Assembly: GCF_000763945.1 (NCBI RefSeq) | Contig: NZ_JQFJ01000002.1 | Span: 2,035,501-2,099,500, forward strand | Origin: Sphingopyxis sp. MWB1 | GTDB taxonomy: Bacteria; Pseudomonadota; Alphaproteobacteria; Sphingomonadales; Sphingomonadaceae | DNA length: 64,000 bases | Direction: 5' to 3' | Shown: piece after piece, positions 27,324 through 35,147 of the stretch | Numbering within the stretch: the first letter of the stretch is position 1 | How the letters are laid out: every line of letters begins with the position of its first letter | Notes under the pieces: generated by a model | The model's input: only the letters and a program-made list of their open reading frames with translations | Told to the model about the DNA's origin: nothing | The model's database searches: none | Made by a program: the position numbers and the translations under genes

Positions 27324-27827
27324 ATGGTCATGACGCAATTTAGCAGAAACACAGCATTGGAACCGCAGGTCGAACAACTCGATTCCCTGCGCGCCCGGCG
27401 GGAGGCGGTGGCAGAGGCGGTGGCGGAGGCGCGGCTGATCGGTTCCATCCCCACCGACCCTTTGTGCAACAATCTTATCGATCAGCTCAGCCTGTGTATC
27501 GAAATGCGCCGTTTGCGGAAAAGCCATTTTGGTCCCATCGCGTTGACCGGGCCGACCTGGGATATGATGCTGGACCTTATGCTTGCCGTTAGCCGTGACC
27601 GGGATCTGAGCGCGAGCGACCTCGCGACGGGGGCGAATGTTCCGCTTTCTTCCGGCTTGCGGATGATCGCTACATTGGAACAGGCAAATCTGGTCCGGCG
27701 CTTCATTGATGAACGCGACCGGCGACGCACGCTGGTTCGGCTCACCGACCATGGCTTCGAACGCATGGCCAGCTATTTCGAGCGCCTCCGCTTCGAACGG
27801 CATCGGAGCGGTCGAACCGCAGCATGA
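27324..27827 (+). CDS. MarR-type winged-helix regulator
   Basis: This 167-residue protein has a C-terminal winged helix of MarR type: LDLMLAVSRDRDLSASDLATGANVPLSSGLRMIATLEQANLVRRFIDERDRRRTLVRLTDHGFERM. The N-terminal 60 residues carry an unusual Ala/Glu-rich helix (RREAVAEAVAEARLIG). A start three codons later than MVM is possible. It ends the four-gene group, 39 nt from the convergent fliA gene. Target and effector are unknown. Confidence 0.8.
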   Translation: MVMTQFSRNTALEPQVEQLDSLRARREAVAEAVAEARLIGSIPTDPLCNNLIDQLSLCIEMRRLRKSHFGPIALTGPTWDMMLDLMLAVSRDRDLSASDLATGANVPLSSGLRMIATLEQANLVRRFIDERDRRRTLVRLTDHGFERMASYFERLRFERHRSGRTAA

Positions 27828-27865
27828 CAGCAAGGCGCACCGCGCAGATTGCGAGGGACGCGGGG

Positions 27866-28618
27866 TTAGCCGATATCCGTCATGCCTCGCATCATCTGAT
27901 CGATTTTCTTCATGGCGTCGCGTTTGATCTGACAAACACGAGCCGCGCTGACATCAAGCGTCAATCCGATTTCGTGCAGGTTTAGCTCTTCAAAGAAATA
28001 GAGCTGCAGCACCATTTGCTCGCGCTCCGACAGGCGGTGGATACAGCGGCGCAGGGCCTTTTCCAGATCCTCCTGCTCCAGCCGTACATCGGCATTGTCC
28101 TCATCATCCATCAGCAACAAGTCGCCGCCTTCGACCATTTCCTCGATCGAAGAGGAGCGACCGTGGGTCGCGCTACGCTCCAGCATGAAATATTCCTCGG
28201 CCGACATATCCAATGCGGCCGCCATTTCACCTGCACTTGGCGTCCGCATCAACTGCTGCTGCAATTGGTGACGAACAGCCTGAATGCGTTTGCTGGCGTT
28301 CATGGCCGACCGTCCCACATCGGCCTCTCGGCGCAGCTGATCGATCATCGCCCCCCTGATGCGCGTTGTGGCATAGGTGGCGAAAGCAAAGCCGCGCTCC
28401 TCATATTGGCGGCTCGCTTCAATCAGCGCGATCAGCCCCGTCTGGATAAGATCGTCCAATTCGCTGGACCGGGACACGCGTGAGAAAACCTGCCAGGCAA
28501 TCTTGCGGACCAGGGGCGCATATTCTTCGACCAGCCTCTCGACGCTGTCCCCATAGCCATGCGGCCGGGGTGGGCGCGGGCTGACGCCGACAAATTGTTC
28601 GGCGGGTTCAATTCTCAT
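27866..28618 (-). CDS. fliA: Flagellar sigma factor FliA (sigma-28)
   Basis: This 250-residue sigma factor directs late flagellar promoters. Region 2 includes VEEYAPLVRKIAWQVFSRV...ELDDLIQTGLIALIEASRQYEERGFAFATYATTRIRGAMIDQLR. Region 3 follows, and region 4 is SEREQMVLQLYFFEELNLHEIGLTLDVSAARVCQIKRDAMKKI. The ATG at 28618 overlaps the 3' end of flhA by 11 nt. It is the third gene of a sigma-54-promoted operon with the transglycosylase and flhA genes. Four matching candidate promoters (before flgM, motA, fliD and fliC) and an flgM gene are in the window. Confidence 0.95.
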   Translation of the reverse strand: MRIEPAEQFVGVSPRPPRPHGYGDSVERLVEEYAPLVRKIAWQVFSRVSRSSELDDLIQTGLIALIEASRQYEERGFAFATYATTRIRGAMIDQLRREADVGRSAMNASKRIQAVRHQLQQQLMRTPSAGEMAAALDMSAEEYFMLERSATHGRSSSIEEMVEGGDLLLMDDEDNADVRLEQEDLEKALRRCIHRLSEREQMVLQLYFFEELNLHEIGLTLDVSAARVCQIKRDAMKKIDQMMRGMTDIG

Positions 28619-30731
28619 GCGATTGATCCTCCATCTGGGCTTCGGCCCCATCGGCAAGACGCGGCGTCTCTGCGCCGATCGTCGCGACGATCTCGGTTTG
28701 TTTGCTGGCAGGGATTTCGAGGTAGGAAATCACCGCTACGTCGGGGAAAGTTGCGCGCACAAGCCGCGAAAGGGCGGCGCGGCAAATGGGCGAGGCGACG
28801 AGCGCAAAGCTGCGTGTGGATAGGAGCAAGGGCTCGACGGCCTGCCCGATCTGCTCGACGATCTTCATCGCCATGCCATGTTCAAAGGGCCATTCGGCGC
28901 CGGGATTGGCGCGCACGGCCTTGTTGAGCAGCACTTCAATATCGGGGCTGAAGGTGACGACGGGCAGCGGCATGCGGCTCGGCACGATCGTCTGGACGAT
29001 CAGCGCGCCGATGCGCTGGCGTACTGCCTCGACCAGCTCGTCATCGCCAAGCTGTTGCTGCGACAGCGCGACCATCGCTTCTGCAATTTTGCGGAAATCG
29101 CGCAGCGGGACGCGCTCGACGAGCAGCGCCTTGCACAGCGCGGCGACGCGCGGCAGCGCATAGCCTTGCGGGCTGAGATTCTGGGCAAGCTGCGGATAAT
29201 GCGCCTTCAGATTGTCGATCAGCGCTTGCGCGTCGTCGATGCCGAACAGTTCAGAAGCCGAAGCAATGATGCTGTTGTTGAGGTGCGTGGCGACGACCGT
29301 TGCCGGATCGACCACCGTATAGCCTGCCGCAATGGCGTCATTCTGCAAGGCCTTTGGAATCCAAAGGGCGTCGAGGCCGAAGGTCGGGTCTTTGCACGGA
29401 CGACCGCTAATCTGCGTGACGAGATCACCCGAATCCAGCGCCAGCATTTCATTGGGGAAGACTTCATCTTCGCCGATGACGACCCCGGCGACCGAGATGC
29501 GATAGGCATTTCCGGGCAGCGACAGATCGTCTGCGACCTTTACCGCCGGGACGACGAAACCCAGTTCTTTCGACAATTGGCGGCGGATGCCGGTGATCCG
29601 CGTCATCAGTGGCGCGCCCTTGCGCTCGTCCACCATATTGACGAGGGCATAGCCGATCTCGAGCTGGCAGGGGCTGGTGTCGCTGACGTCCGACCATTCG
29701 ATATGATGCGGGTCGGGCGCGGGCGCGGCGGGTTCGGGCGCGGCTTCTGCCTCGGCCTGCGCGCGCTTCATCTGCCAGCCGACCGCGATGCTGAGCGCTG
29801 CGGCGGGCAGGATCAGTATTTGCGGCATGGCAGGAACCATGCCCAGGGCAAAGAGGATGCCGCCAACCGCAAACCAGATATGCGGGGCAGAAAATTGGCT
29901 GCCGATCTGGCCCGACAGGTCAAAGGGCGATGCAACGCGGGTTACGATGGCGGCGGCGGCGATCGACAAGAGCAGCGCCGGGATTTGCGCGACCAGCGCA
30001 TCGCCGATCGCCAGCGTGACATAGGTCGCGCCTGCCTCTGAAAAGCCCAGGCCGTGGCTGGCCATACCGAGAATGAGACCGCCGACGATGTTGACGAACA
30101 GGATGAGCAGGCCCGCAATCGCGTCGCCCTTCACAAATTTGGACGCACCGTCCATCGACCCGTAAAAATCGGCCTCGGTCGCCACTTCCTGGCGGCGCGC
30201 CTTGGCTTCTTCGGGGGTGAGCAGTCCGGCGTTGAGGTCGGCGTCAATTGCCATCTGCTTGCCGGGCAAAGCGTCGAGGGTGAAGCGCGCCGACACTTCG
30301 GACACGCGCCCCGCGCCTTTGGTAATCACCACCAGATTGATGATCATCAATACGGTGAACACGAACAGGCCGACGACATAATCGCCGCCGATCAGCACCT
30401 GGCCGAACGCTTCGATGACATGGCCGGCAGCATGCGTGCCTTCATGCCCGCTGACGAGGACCACGCGCGTCGAGGCAACGTTGAGCGCCAGCCGGAACAG
30501 GGTCGCCAACAGAAGAACGGTTGGAAAGGCCGAGAAATCGAGCGGCTTCGATGCCTGAAGCGCGACCATCAGGATCAGCAGGCTGATCATGATATTGCCC
30601 ACAAAACTAATGTCGAGGATCAGCGGCGAGACCGGGACCACCATCAGGGCGACGACGATGAGCATCGCGGCCGGCAGGGCGGACGTCGCCGCGATCCGGG
30701 CGGCGTTGCGGGGGTTGAAACCAGCGGTCAT
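28608..30731 (-). CDS. flhA: Flagellar export-gate protein FlhA
   Basis: This 707-residue inner-membrane protein forms the export gate. About eight N-terminal membrane helices carry the FHIPEP-family signature FRLALNVASTRVVLVSGHEGTHAAG. The cytoplasmic FIPEP-type loop has GRVSEVSARFTLDALPGKQMAIDADLNAGLLTPEEAKARRQEV. The C-terminal half is the cytoplasmic ring domain (IRRQLSKELGFVVPAVKVADDL, VVDPATVVATHLNNSI). Its ATG overlaps the transglycosylase stop (ATGA), and its 3' end overlaps fliA. Confidence 0.97.
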   Translation of the reverse strand: MTAGFNPRNAARIAATSALPAAMLIVVALMVVPVSPLILDISFVGNIMISLLILMVALQASKPLDFSAFPTVLLLATLFRLALNVASTRVVLVSGHEGTHAAGHVIEAFGQVLIGGDYVVGLFVFTVLMIINLVVITKGAGRVSEVSARFTLDALPGKQMAIDADLNAGLLTPEEAKARRQEVATEADFYGSMDGASKFVKGDAIAGLLILFVNIVGGLILGMASHGLGFSEAGATYVTLAIGDALVAQIPALLLSIAAAAIVTRVASPFDLSGQIGSQFSAPHIWFAVGGILFALGMVPAMPQILILPAAALSIAVGWQMKRAQAEAEAAPEPAAPAPDPHHIEWSDVSDTSPCQLEIGYALVNMVDERKGAPLMTRITGIRRQLSKELGFVVPAVKVADDLSLPGNAYRISVAGVVIGEDEVFPNEMLALDSGDLVTQISGRPCKDPTFGLDALWIPKALQNDAIAAGYTVVDPATVVATHLNNSIIASASELFGIDDAQALIDNLKAHYPQLAQNLSPQGYALPRVAALCKALLVERVPLRDFRKIAEAMVALSQQQLGDDELVEAVRQRIGALIVQTIVPSRMPLPVVTFSPDIEVLLNKAVRANPGAEWPFEHGMAMKIVEQIGQAVEPLLLSTRSFALVASPICRAALSRLVRATFPDVAVISYLEIPASKQTEIVATIGAETPRLADGAEAQMEDQSHEN

Positions 30732-31561
30732 GCGGCTCCTCCCGAAAGAGTGGAGAGCCGGCGGTAGGCGTCAGCAGCAAAACCCATCGACAATTTTTTC
30801 GGCATGGGTTGAATATCCATCATCTGAAGGGGCGGACGCCCGCCGCCGCCACTGCCCGCGCCATCGGCGACGGCATTCTGACTGGAGGCCATCTGCCAGC
30901 TTGGAGGCGCGGCGTAGGGCTGGGGGGCGACAGGGCCGCCGGCATCCAGCTTTGCGCGAAAGCGTTCGCGAATCTCGGAAAGGCTGCGCGCCCGCCCGTC
31001 GGAAGCATAGAAGATCGCCCGATTGGCCGCCGCAGCCTCGGGCATCATGGGCGCGGCGCTCTGGTCGGGATCGGCGGCAAGCGCGGTCAGAAAGCGGACC
31101 GCACCCGCACTGCCCAGGAAATGGGCGAGGTAAAGATCGACCGGTTCAGCACGGCGACCGATACGGCTTTCCACATAGTCGCGATTATCGGCGGTGAAGG
31201 CCGCCGCCATGGCAGAAGCCGCCGCGGGGTTGTCGCGCAGATCATATATTTGCTGGCGTAGCGCGGGATCGCTGACCGAGAAGCGCCCCGATGCATCGCG
31301 AGTGATCGCGTCCGCTGCCCAGGCAAGTCCATGGCTGGCGCCATGGCGGTCGAGGGTCGCGAGCCAGGTCTGGCGTGTAAACTGAAAAAGACCCCGCGCC
31401 GAAGAGGTTGCGGCCTGGGCGGTAGGGTTATAGCCGCTCTCAACCCGCGCGACATCGACCAGATAGTCAAAGGCGATTCCGGTGCGTGCCGACGCCTGCT
31501 GGACCGCGTTGACCACGGGGGCCGCGATGCGCTGGGCGGATGGGTTGTTGATCGTGCTCAT
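30728..31561 (-). CDS. Flagellar-associated lytic transglycosylase (SLT domain)
   Basis: This 277-residue protein has an N-terminal SLT/lysozyme-like domain. The catalytic glutamate lies in VARVESGYNPTA and is followed by SSARGLFQFTRQTWLATL. The C-terminal third is Pro/Gly-rich (DGAGSGGGGRPPLQ). There is no obvious signal peptide, so secretion may be through the flagellar apparatus. It is the first gene of the operon with flhA and fliA, behind a sigma-54-type promoter. It probably supplies the peptidoglycan-cutting activity missing from the short FlgJ, opening the wall for the rod. Confidence 0.88.
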   Translation of the reverse strand: MSTINNPSAQRIAAPVVNAVQQASARTGIAFDYLVDVARVESGYNPTAQAATSSARGLFQFTRQTWLATLDRHGASHGLAWAADAITRDASGRFSVSDPALRQQIYDLRDNPAAASAMAAAFTADNRDYVESRIGRRAEPVDLYLAHFLGSAGAVRFLTALAADPDQSAAPMMPEAAAANRAIFYASDGRARSLSEIRERFRAKLDAGGPVAPQPYAAPPSWQMASSQNAVADGAGSGGGGRPPLQMMDIQPMPKKLSMGFAADAYRRLSTLSGGAA

Positions 31562-31593
31562 AGCTTTGGTTCCGCTGGTTCAGCGAAATCAAA

Positions 31594-31608
31594 GCAACCA
31601 TCGTGCCA
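31594..31608 (-). promoter_or_regulatory. Sigma-54 promoter of transglycosylase-flhA-fliA
   Basis: The minus strand reads TGGCACGATGGTTGC, matching TGGCAC-N5-TTGC with the invariant GG and GC ten bases apart. It lies 32 nt before the ATG at 31561, placing transcription start near 31582. Confidence 0.85.
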
Positions 31609-31640
31609 ACTTTTATAATGGGAGGTTTTCTAGAGTTTAA

Positions 31641-31946
31641 TCAGTAGGATAAGGCAACGCCGCGGGGTTGGGCGCCGCGCAGCTCGCGATTTTTGTCAAT
31701 CCTCTGACGCGTCCAGTTTTTCAGAATATTGACGCGGATAGCCGCGGCTTCCAGTTGCGAAAGCGTGCGAGAGATAAGGGCGTGCGCGCGATTCTCTTCG
31801 CCAGCGGGGATATTTGTTCCCCGCAACAGAATGACGGCGGCGGCCAGTTCCTCGGTCGCAGTGACAATGGCCCCGGCATCTTGACCATCCAGGGCCGTGA
31901 TAAGAGCCTGGAGCTGCTTTTCCACCGTATCAATCTGGCTCTGCAT
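31641..31946 (-). CDS. flgN: FlgN-like flagellar chaperone
   Basis: This 101-residue, mostly helical protein lies directly downstream of flgM; the ATG overlaps the flgM stop (TGATG, 31944-31948). FlgN chaperones FlgK and FlgL before export. Sequence similarity in this family is weak and no strict motif exists, so the assignment rests on size, helical character (IDTVEKQLQALITALDGQDAGAIVTATEELAAAV) and the flgM-flgN arrangement. Confidence 0.7.
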   Translation of the reverse strand: MQSQIDTVEKQLQALITALDGQDAGAIVTATEELAAAVILLRGTNIPAGEENRAHALISRTLSQLEAAAIRVNILKNWTRQRIDKNRELRGAQPRGVALSY

Positions 31947-32248
31947 CACTGCCCACCTGCACGAAAGCGCAGCATCGCATCCGCAATCTTGTCCACATTG
32001 ACGCTATAGCTGCCGTCCGCAATGGCGTTACGCAGCGTGGCGATACGGCCCACATCGACCGGCGGGCCTTGTTCGGCGAGCTCGCTCGAGAGGCTGATCA
32101 GCCGGGGCGTTGATACGGCTTCGGCGGCCGGTTTCACCGGTGCGGCTGAACGCATGGGCGTCGCTCCGTCGCTAGGGACCCGATGTAGCGCGCTCGTACG
32201 AACGACGCCGCCGGCGGCGTAAAGCCCGATTCCATTGTCCGTCGCCAT
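31946..32248 (-). CDS. flgM: Anti-sigma-28 factor FlgM
   Basis: This 100-residue protein has the FlgM layout: a low-complexity exported N-terminal half and a C-terminal sigma-binding part, VDVGRIATLRNAIADGSYSVNVDKIADAMLRF. It holds FliA inactive until exported through the finished hook. GGAGG five bases before the ATG at 32248 decides the start over 32260. It has its own sigma-28-type promoter at 32297-32325, downstream of the flgA terminator, so FliA would raise its own inhibitor. Confidence 0.9.
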   Translation of the reverse strand: MATDNGIGLYAAGGVVRTSALHRVPSDGATPMRSAAPVKPAAEAVSTPRLISLSSELAEQGPPVDVGRIATLRNAIADGSYSVNVDKIADAMLRFRAGGQ

Positions 32249-32296
32249 ATGCGCCTCCATCCTTTACCGCCCCGAAAGGCGACATGCTACGAAGCT

Positions 32297-32325
32297 CTTA
32301 ACGGCGGAAGATTCGTGGGATTAAG
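32297..32325 (-). promoter_or_regulatory. Sigma-28 (FliA) promoter of flgMN
   Basis: The minus strand reads CTTAATC, 13 nt, then GCCGTTAAG. The same elements with identical spacing occur before fliD and fliC, and a weaker copy before motA. It lies between the flgA terminator and flgM. Confidence 0.82.
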
Positions 32326-32354
32326 TCGGCTTTCGGGAAAAAGCGCAAAAGAAA

Positions 32355-32388
32355 GCCCGGCACCGTCGAAAAAGTGACGGTGCCGGGC
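32355..32388 (-). terminator. Rho-independent terminator after flgA
   Basis: GCCCGGCACCGTC (32355-32367) and GACGGTGCCGGGC (32376-32388) form a perfect 13-bp stem with an 8-nt loop, followed on the minus strand by TTTCTTTT. It lies 26 nt past the flgA stop and insulates flgA from flgMN. Confidence 0.9.
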
Positions 32389-32413
32389 CTGATTGATGGC
32401 CTGAAGGCGAGGT

Positions 32414-32929
32414 TCAATCCGACAGGCGAGCTCGGCCCGGGCCGGTGACGCGGGCGGATAGCATATGCTTGCGGTCGTCGCCTCGCAGGGCGATGGTCTC
32501 GCCGAGCCGCCCGTCTTCGGCAGCAATGGCGGAATAGCTTACCGAAAAACTGGCGGTGTCGATCGTCACCCGCACATTGTCTCCGCGCCGGATTACCGGG
32601 GCGGCCGCGGCCGGGCGAGCAAAGCTTGCCGCATGTGGCGAAGCGCCGGGCGCGTTGACCATCGGGACGCGCAGGCGCCAGCCCAGCGAGGAGCAGCGCA
32701 CCGCGAGCGCATTGGCGTCAATGGCAGTGATCGAAGCCTGTTCGGGGCAGCGCGCCAATTTGATGCGCCGGTCGATGGGCTGCGCGCTGCGTCCCATGGC
32801 ATTGGCCACCATCTGGGTCAGCGTGTCGATCGTTTGCCAATCTTCATAAGGCTGCTCGGCGTGGCTCGCGGGGGCGAGCGGAAGGCTGACCAAGCTGGCA
32901 GCCGCAAGGGCAAAGCTGGTGCGCAACAT
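32414..32929 (-). CDS. flgA: P-ring assembly chaperone FlgA
   Basis: This 171-residue periplasmic protein assists FlgI assembly into the P ring. A signal peptide (MLRTSFALAAASLVSLPLAPASHA) is followed by the FlgA/SAF-type fold. RRIKLARCPEQ is present with paired cysteines, and the C-terminal part has VIRRGDNVRVTIDTASFSVSYSAIAAEDGRLGETIALR. AAGGAGA before the ATG at 32929 supports the start. It is a single-gene unit with a sigma-54 promoter upstream and a terminator downstream, divergent from flgB. Confidence 0.92.
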   Translation of the reverse strand: MLRTSFALAAASLVSLPLAPASHAEQPYEDWQTIDTLTQMVANAMGRSAQPIDRRIKLARCPEQASITAIDANALAVRCSSLGWRLRVPMVNAPGASPHAASFARPAAAAPVIRRGDNVRVTIDTASFSVSYSAIAAEDGRLGETIALRGDDRKHMLSARVTGPGRARLSD

Positions 32930-32990
32930 AATCCGTCTCCTTCGAATCAACGGTGCTTCCACCGGACGAAAATCATCAGTCCATGGTTAT

Positions 32991-33005
32991 GCAGGAACTG
33001 TGCCA
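32991..33005 (-). promoter_or_regulatory. Sigma-54 promoter of flgA
   Basis: The minus strand reads TGGCACAGTTCCTGC, matching the consensus except for C in place of the first T of TTGC. It lies 62 nt before the flgA ATG. Confidence 0.75.
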
Positions 33006-33135
33006 TACCAGTGTGCAGCCTGCTTCCAGGGCGGCGCGGGTCGCCCCGTCATTTTTTTGACGAGGGCCAGCCCCGTCCGCTTTCGGCGCCGCAGATCGAT
33101 CAGAAAAGGGCGTAAAATCAAGCGCAAATCTGATT

Positions 33136-33150
33136 TGGCACGTCCGTTGC
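33136..33150 (+). promoter_or_regulatory. Sigma-54 promoter of the flgBCDEFGHIJKL operon
   Basis: TGGCACGTCCGTTGC is a full match to the sigma-54 consensus. It lies 66 nt before the flgB start, placing transcription start near 33162. It is divergent from the flgA promoter, about 130 nt away. Confidence 0.88.
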
Positions 33151-33216
33151 ATCATTCTCTTCGTTTCCGCACGTCCGCGCTGGCCAGCCCAGCCGGATCG
33201 CGAAAGAAGGATCAGG

Positions 33217-33558
33217 ATGATGGCATCGGAAAAGCTATTCGGCATGCATGCAACCGCGCTGCAATTGCGCAGCCAGCGCATGATGATGCTCGCCTCGAAC
33301 ATCGCCAATGCTGCGACGCCCAATTACAAGGCGCGCGACCTTGATTTCGCCAAGGCGCTGGATCTTGCCAAGCAGGGCGGCCCTACGGACGGCGCGATCA
33401 AATATCGCGTACCGGTTCAGCCTTCGCTCGACGGTAACACCGTCGAAATGGCGACCGAGCAGACCGCCTTTGCCGAGAATGCGCTCGCCTATCGGTCGAG
33501 CCTCGCCTTCCTTTCGGGGCGCATCAACACGCTGACGCGCGCGATCAAGGGAGAATAG
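33217..33558 (+). CDS. flgB: Flagellar proximal rod protein FlgB
   Basis: This 113-residue rod subunit has the conserved axial-protein N-terminus [28 protein letters not shown] and C-terminal helix. Family members are about 110-140 residues. The start is ATG-ATG, so 33220 is equally possible; GAAGGATCAGG lies just upstream. It is the first gene of the hook-basal-body operon. Confidence 0.93.
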   Translation: MMASEKLFGMHATALQLRSQRMMMLASNIANAATPNYKARDLDFAKALDLAKQGGPTDGAIKYRVPVQPSLDGNTVEMATEQTAFAENALAYRSSLAFLSGRINTLTRAIKGE

Positions 33559-33560
33559 GA

Positions 33561-33965
33561 ATGAACGGCAGTTTCTCCGTATTCGATATCAGCGGGCGCG
33601 CCATGTCGGCGCAGCTCGTCCGCCTGAATACAACGGCATCGAATCTGGCCAATGCCGGGACGGTTGCGGGCAGCGAGGGGGAGGCGTTTCGTGCGCTGAA
33701 ACCCGTCTTTCGCACCGTCACCGACGCCCATGGCCGCGCCACGGTGCAGGTCGACCAGGTCGCCTCTTCCAAAATGGCGCCGTCGAAACGGCACGATCCC
33801 ACCAACCCGCTCGCCGATGCGGAGGGCAATGTGTGGGAGGCCGCGGTCGATAGCGCGGCGGAACTGGTCGAGATGGTCGAAACCGCCCGCCAATATCAGA
33901 ATAATGTCCAGGTCCTCGAAACCGCGAAAGGCCTGATCAACGAAACGCTGAGGATGGGACAATAA
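33561..33965 (+). CDS. flgC: Flagellar rod protein FlgC
   Basis: This 134-residue rod subunit has an N-terminal axial motif (LNTTASNLANAGT) and a C-terminal EAAVDSAAELVEMVETARQYQNNVQVLETAKGLINETLRMGQ, typical of FlgC. Two bases separate it from flgB and two from flgD. Confidence 0.94.
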   Translation: MNGSFSVFDISGRAMSAQLVRLNTTASNLANAGTVAGSEGEAFRALKPVFRTVTDAHGRATVQVDQVASSKMAPSKRHDPTNPLADAEGNVWEAAVDSAAELVEMVETARQYQNNVQVLETAKGLINETLRMGQ

Positions 33966-33967
33966 TC

Positions 33968-34279
33968 ATGACGACAACCAGCGCCATTAACGGATCGGAC
34001 CTGCCGACCGTCCCGAAAAACAGCGGGATGCAATTGGGGCAGGGCGATTTTCTGCGTCTTATGACCGCCCAGCTGTCGCAGCAGGATCCGTTCAACCCCG
34101 TCGATAATACCGAGATGGTCGCGCAGATGGCGCAATTTTCGAGCCTGGCGGGCGTCAGCGAAACCAATGTGATGCTGAAGAATATCGCCGAGCTTTTGAA
34201 AACCCAGACCGATCTTCTGAAAGACATAAAGGCAGCGGGCAATCCGCCTGCCACCCAAACCCCTGCTGAGGAAGGATAA
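33968..34279 (+). CDS. flgD: Hook-cap protein FlgD, minimal form
   Basis: At 103 residues this is less than half the usual FlgD length (about 220-230). The conserved N-terminal scaffold is complete: GQGDFLRLMTAQLSQQDPFNPVDNTEMVAQMAQFSSLAGV. After it only a helical stretch and a Pro/Thr-rich tail remain; the C-terminal Ig-like/Tudor-like domains are missing. The following gene starts 6 nt after the stop, so there is no remnant of the lost part. It should still cap the growing hook. Confidence 0.9.
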   Translation: MTTTSAINGSDLPTVPKNSGMQLGQGDFLRLMTAQLSQQDPFNPVDNTEMVAQMAQFSSLAGVSETNVMLKNIAELLKTQTDLLKDIKAAGNPPATQTPAEEG

Positions 34280-34284
34280 CAGCC

Positions 34285-35112
34285 ATGTCATTTTATACGT
34301 CGCTTTCGGGCCTGAAGGGCGCCCAGACCGATATGTCGGTCATCTCGAACAATATCGCCAACGCCAGCTCGACCGGCTTCAAGCGTAGCCGCGCCCAATT
34401 TGGCGACCTCTTCGCTTCATCGCCGACCCAGTCGACCCGCATGATCGCGGGGCAGGGCCAGCGCCTCAATGGCGTGATGCAGCAATTCACCCAGGGCACG
34501 ATCGAGGCGAGCGAAAAGACGCTCGACCTCGCCATTGCCGGTGAAGGCATGTTCATGGTGAAGGGCGAGCCGCCCCGCGAGGCCGTGACCTATACGCGCA
34601 ACGGTTCGTTCAGCGTCACCAGCGACCGTCAGGTCGTCGATACCACGGGCGCGAAGCTTCAGCTTCTTCCCGTCGACGCCAATGGCGAAGTGACCGACCG
34701 CACGCTTGCGGGTGCCTATGACTTCATTCTGCCTTCGGGCGCGCCGAGCGATCCGACCTCTGGCCTGGTCAATGTCTCGGTCGGCCTCGACGGGCTCGTG
34801 ACCGCGACCTTTGCCAATGGCGAGGATCAGATGCTGGGCAAGGTGGCGATGGCGACCTTCCCTGCGATGGAAGGGCTGCGCCCGGTGGGCGACGCGCATT
34901 GGCAGTCGACGGGCGACAGCGGCCCGCCGACCATCGATGCTGCGACCAATGGCCCGATGGGATCGATCCGCTCGGGCGCGCTTGAACGCTCGAACGTCGA
35001 TATCACCGAAGAGCTGGTGCTGCTGATGGCCGCCCAGCGCAACTTCCAGGCCAATGCCAAGGCGATCGAAGGCTCGTCGAGCCTGACGCAGACCATCATC
35101 GGGCTGCGTTGA
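34285..35112 (+). CDS. flgE: Hook protein FlgE, short form
   Basis: This 275-residue hook protein has the FlgE N-terminus (SFYTSLSGLKGAQTDMSVISNNIANASSTGFKRSRAQFGDLF) and the C-terminal ALERSNVDITEELVLLMAAQRNFQANAKAIEGSSSLTQTIIGLR. Common FlgE proteins are about 400 residues or more; here the outer D2-like region appears absent or very small. FlgG of this operon is almost as long (262). Position after flgD and the ASSTGFKRSR motif support FlgE rather than a second FlgG. Confidence 0.88.
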   Translation: MSFYTSLSGLKGAQTDMSVISNNIANASSTGFKRSRAQFGDLFASSPTQSTRMIAGQGQRLNGVMQQFTQGTIEASEKTLDLAIAGEGMFMVKGEPPREAVTYTRNGSFSVTSDRQVVDTTGAKLQLLPVDANGEVTDRTLAGAYDFILPSGAPSDPTSGLVNVSVGLDGLVTATFANGEDQMLGKVAMATFPAMEGLRPVGDAHWQSTGDSGPPTIDAATNGPMGSIRSGALERSNVDITEELVLLMAAQRNFQANAKAIEGSSSLTQTIIGLR

Positions 35113-35147
35113 CGCATCGCTGATCGCCGCCTGTCGGGAGATCCTTC

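Noticed and set aside
34285..35112. The gene called flgE could be a second flgG or flgF because of its short length.
   Set aside because: Position after flgD, the FlgE-type ASSTGFKRSR N-terminus and the presence of separate complete flgF and flgG genes favour FlgE.
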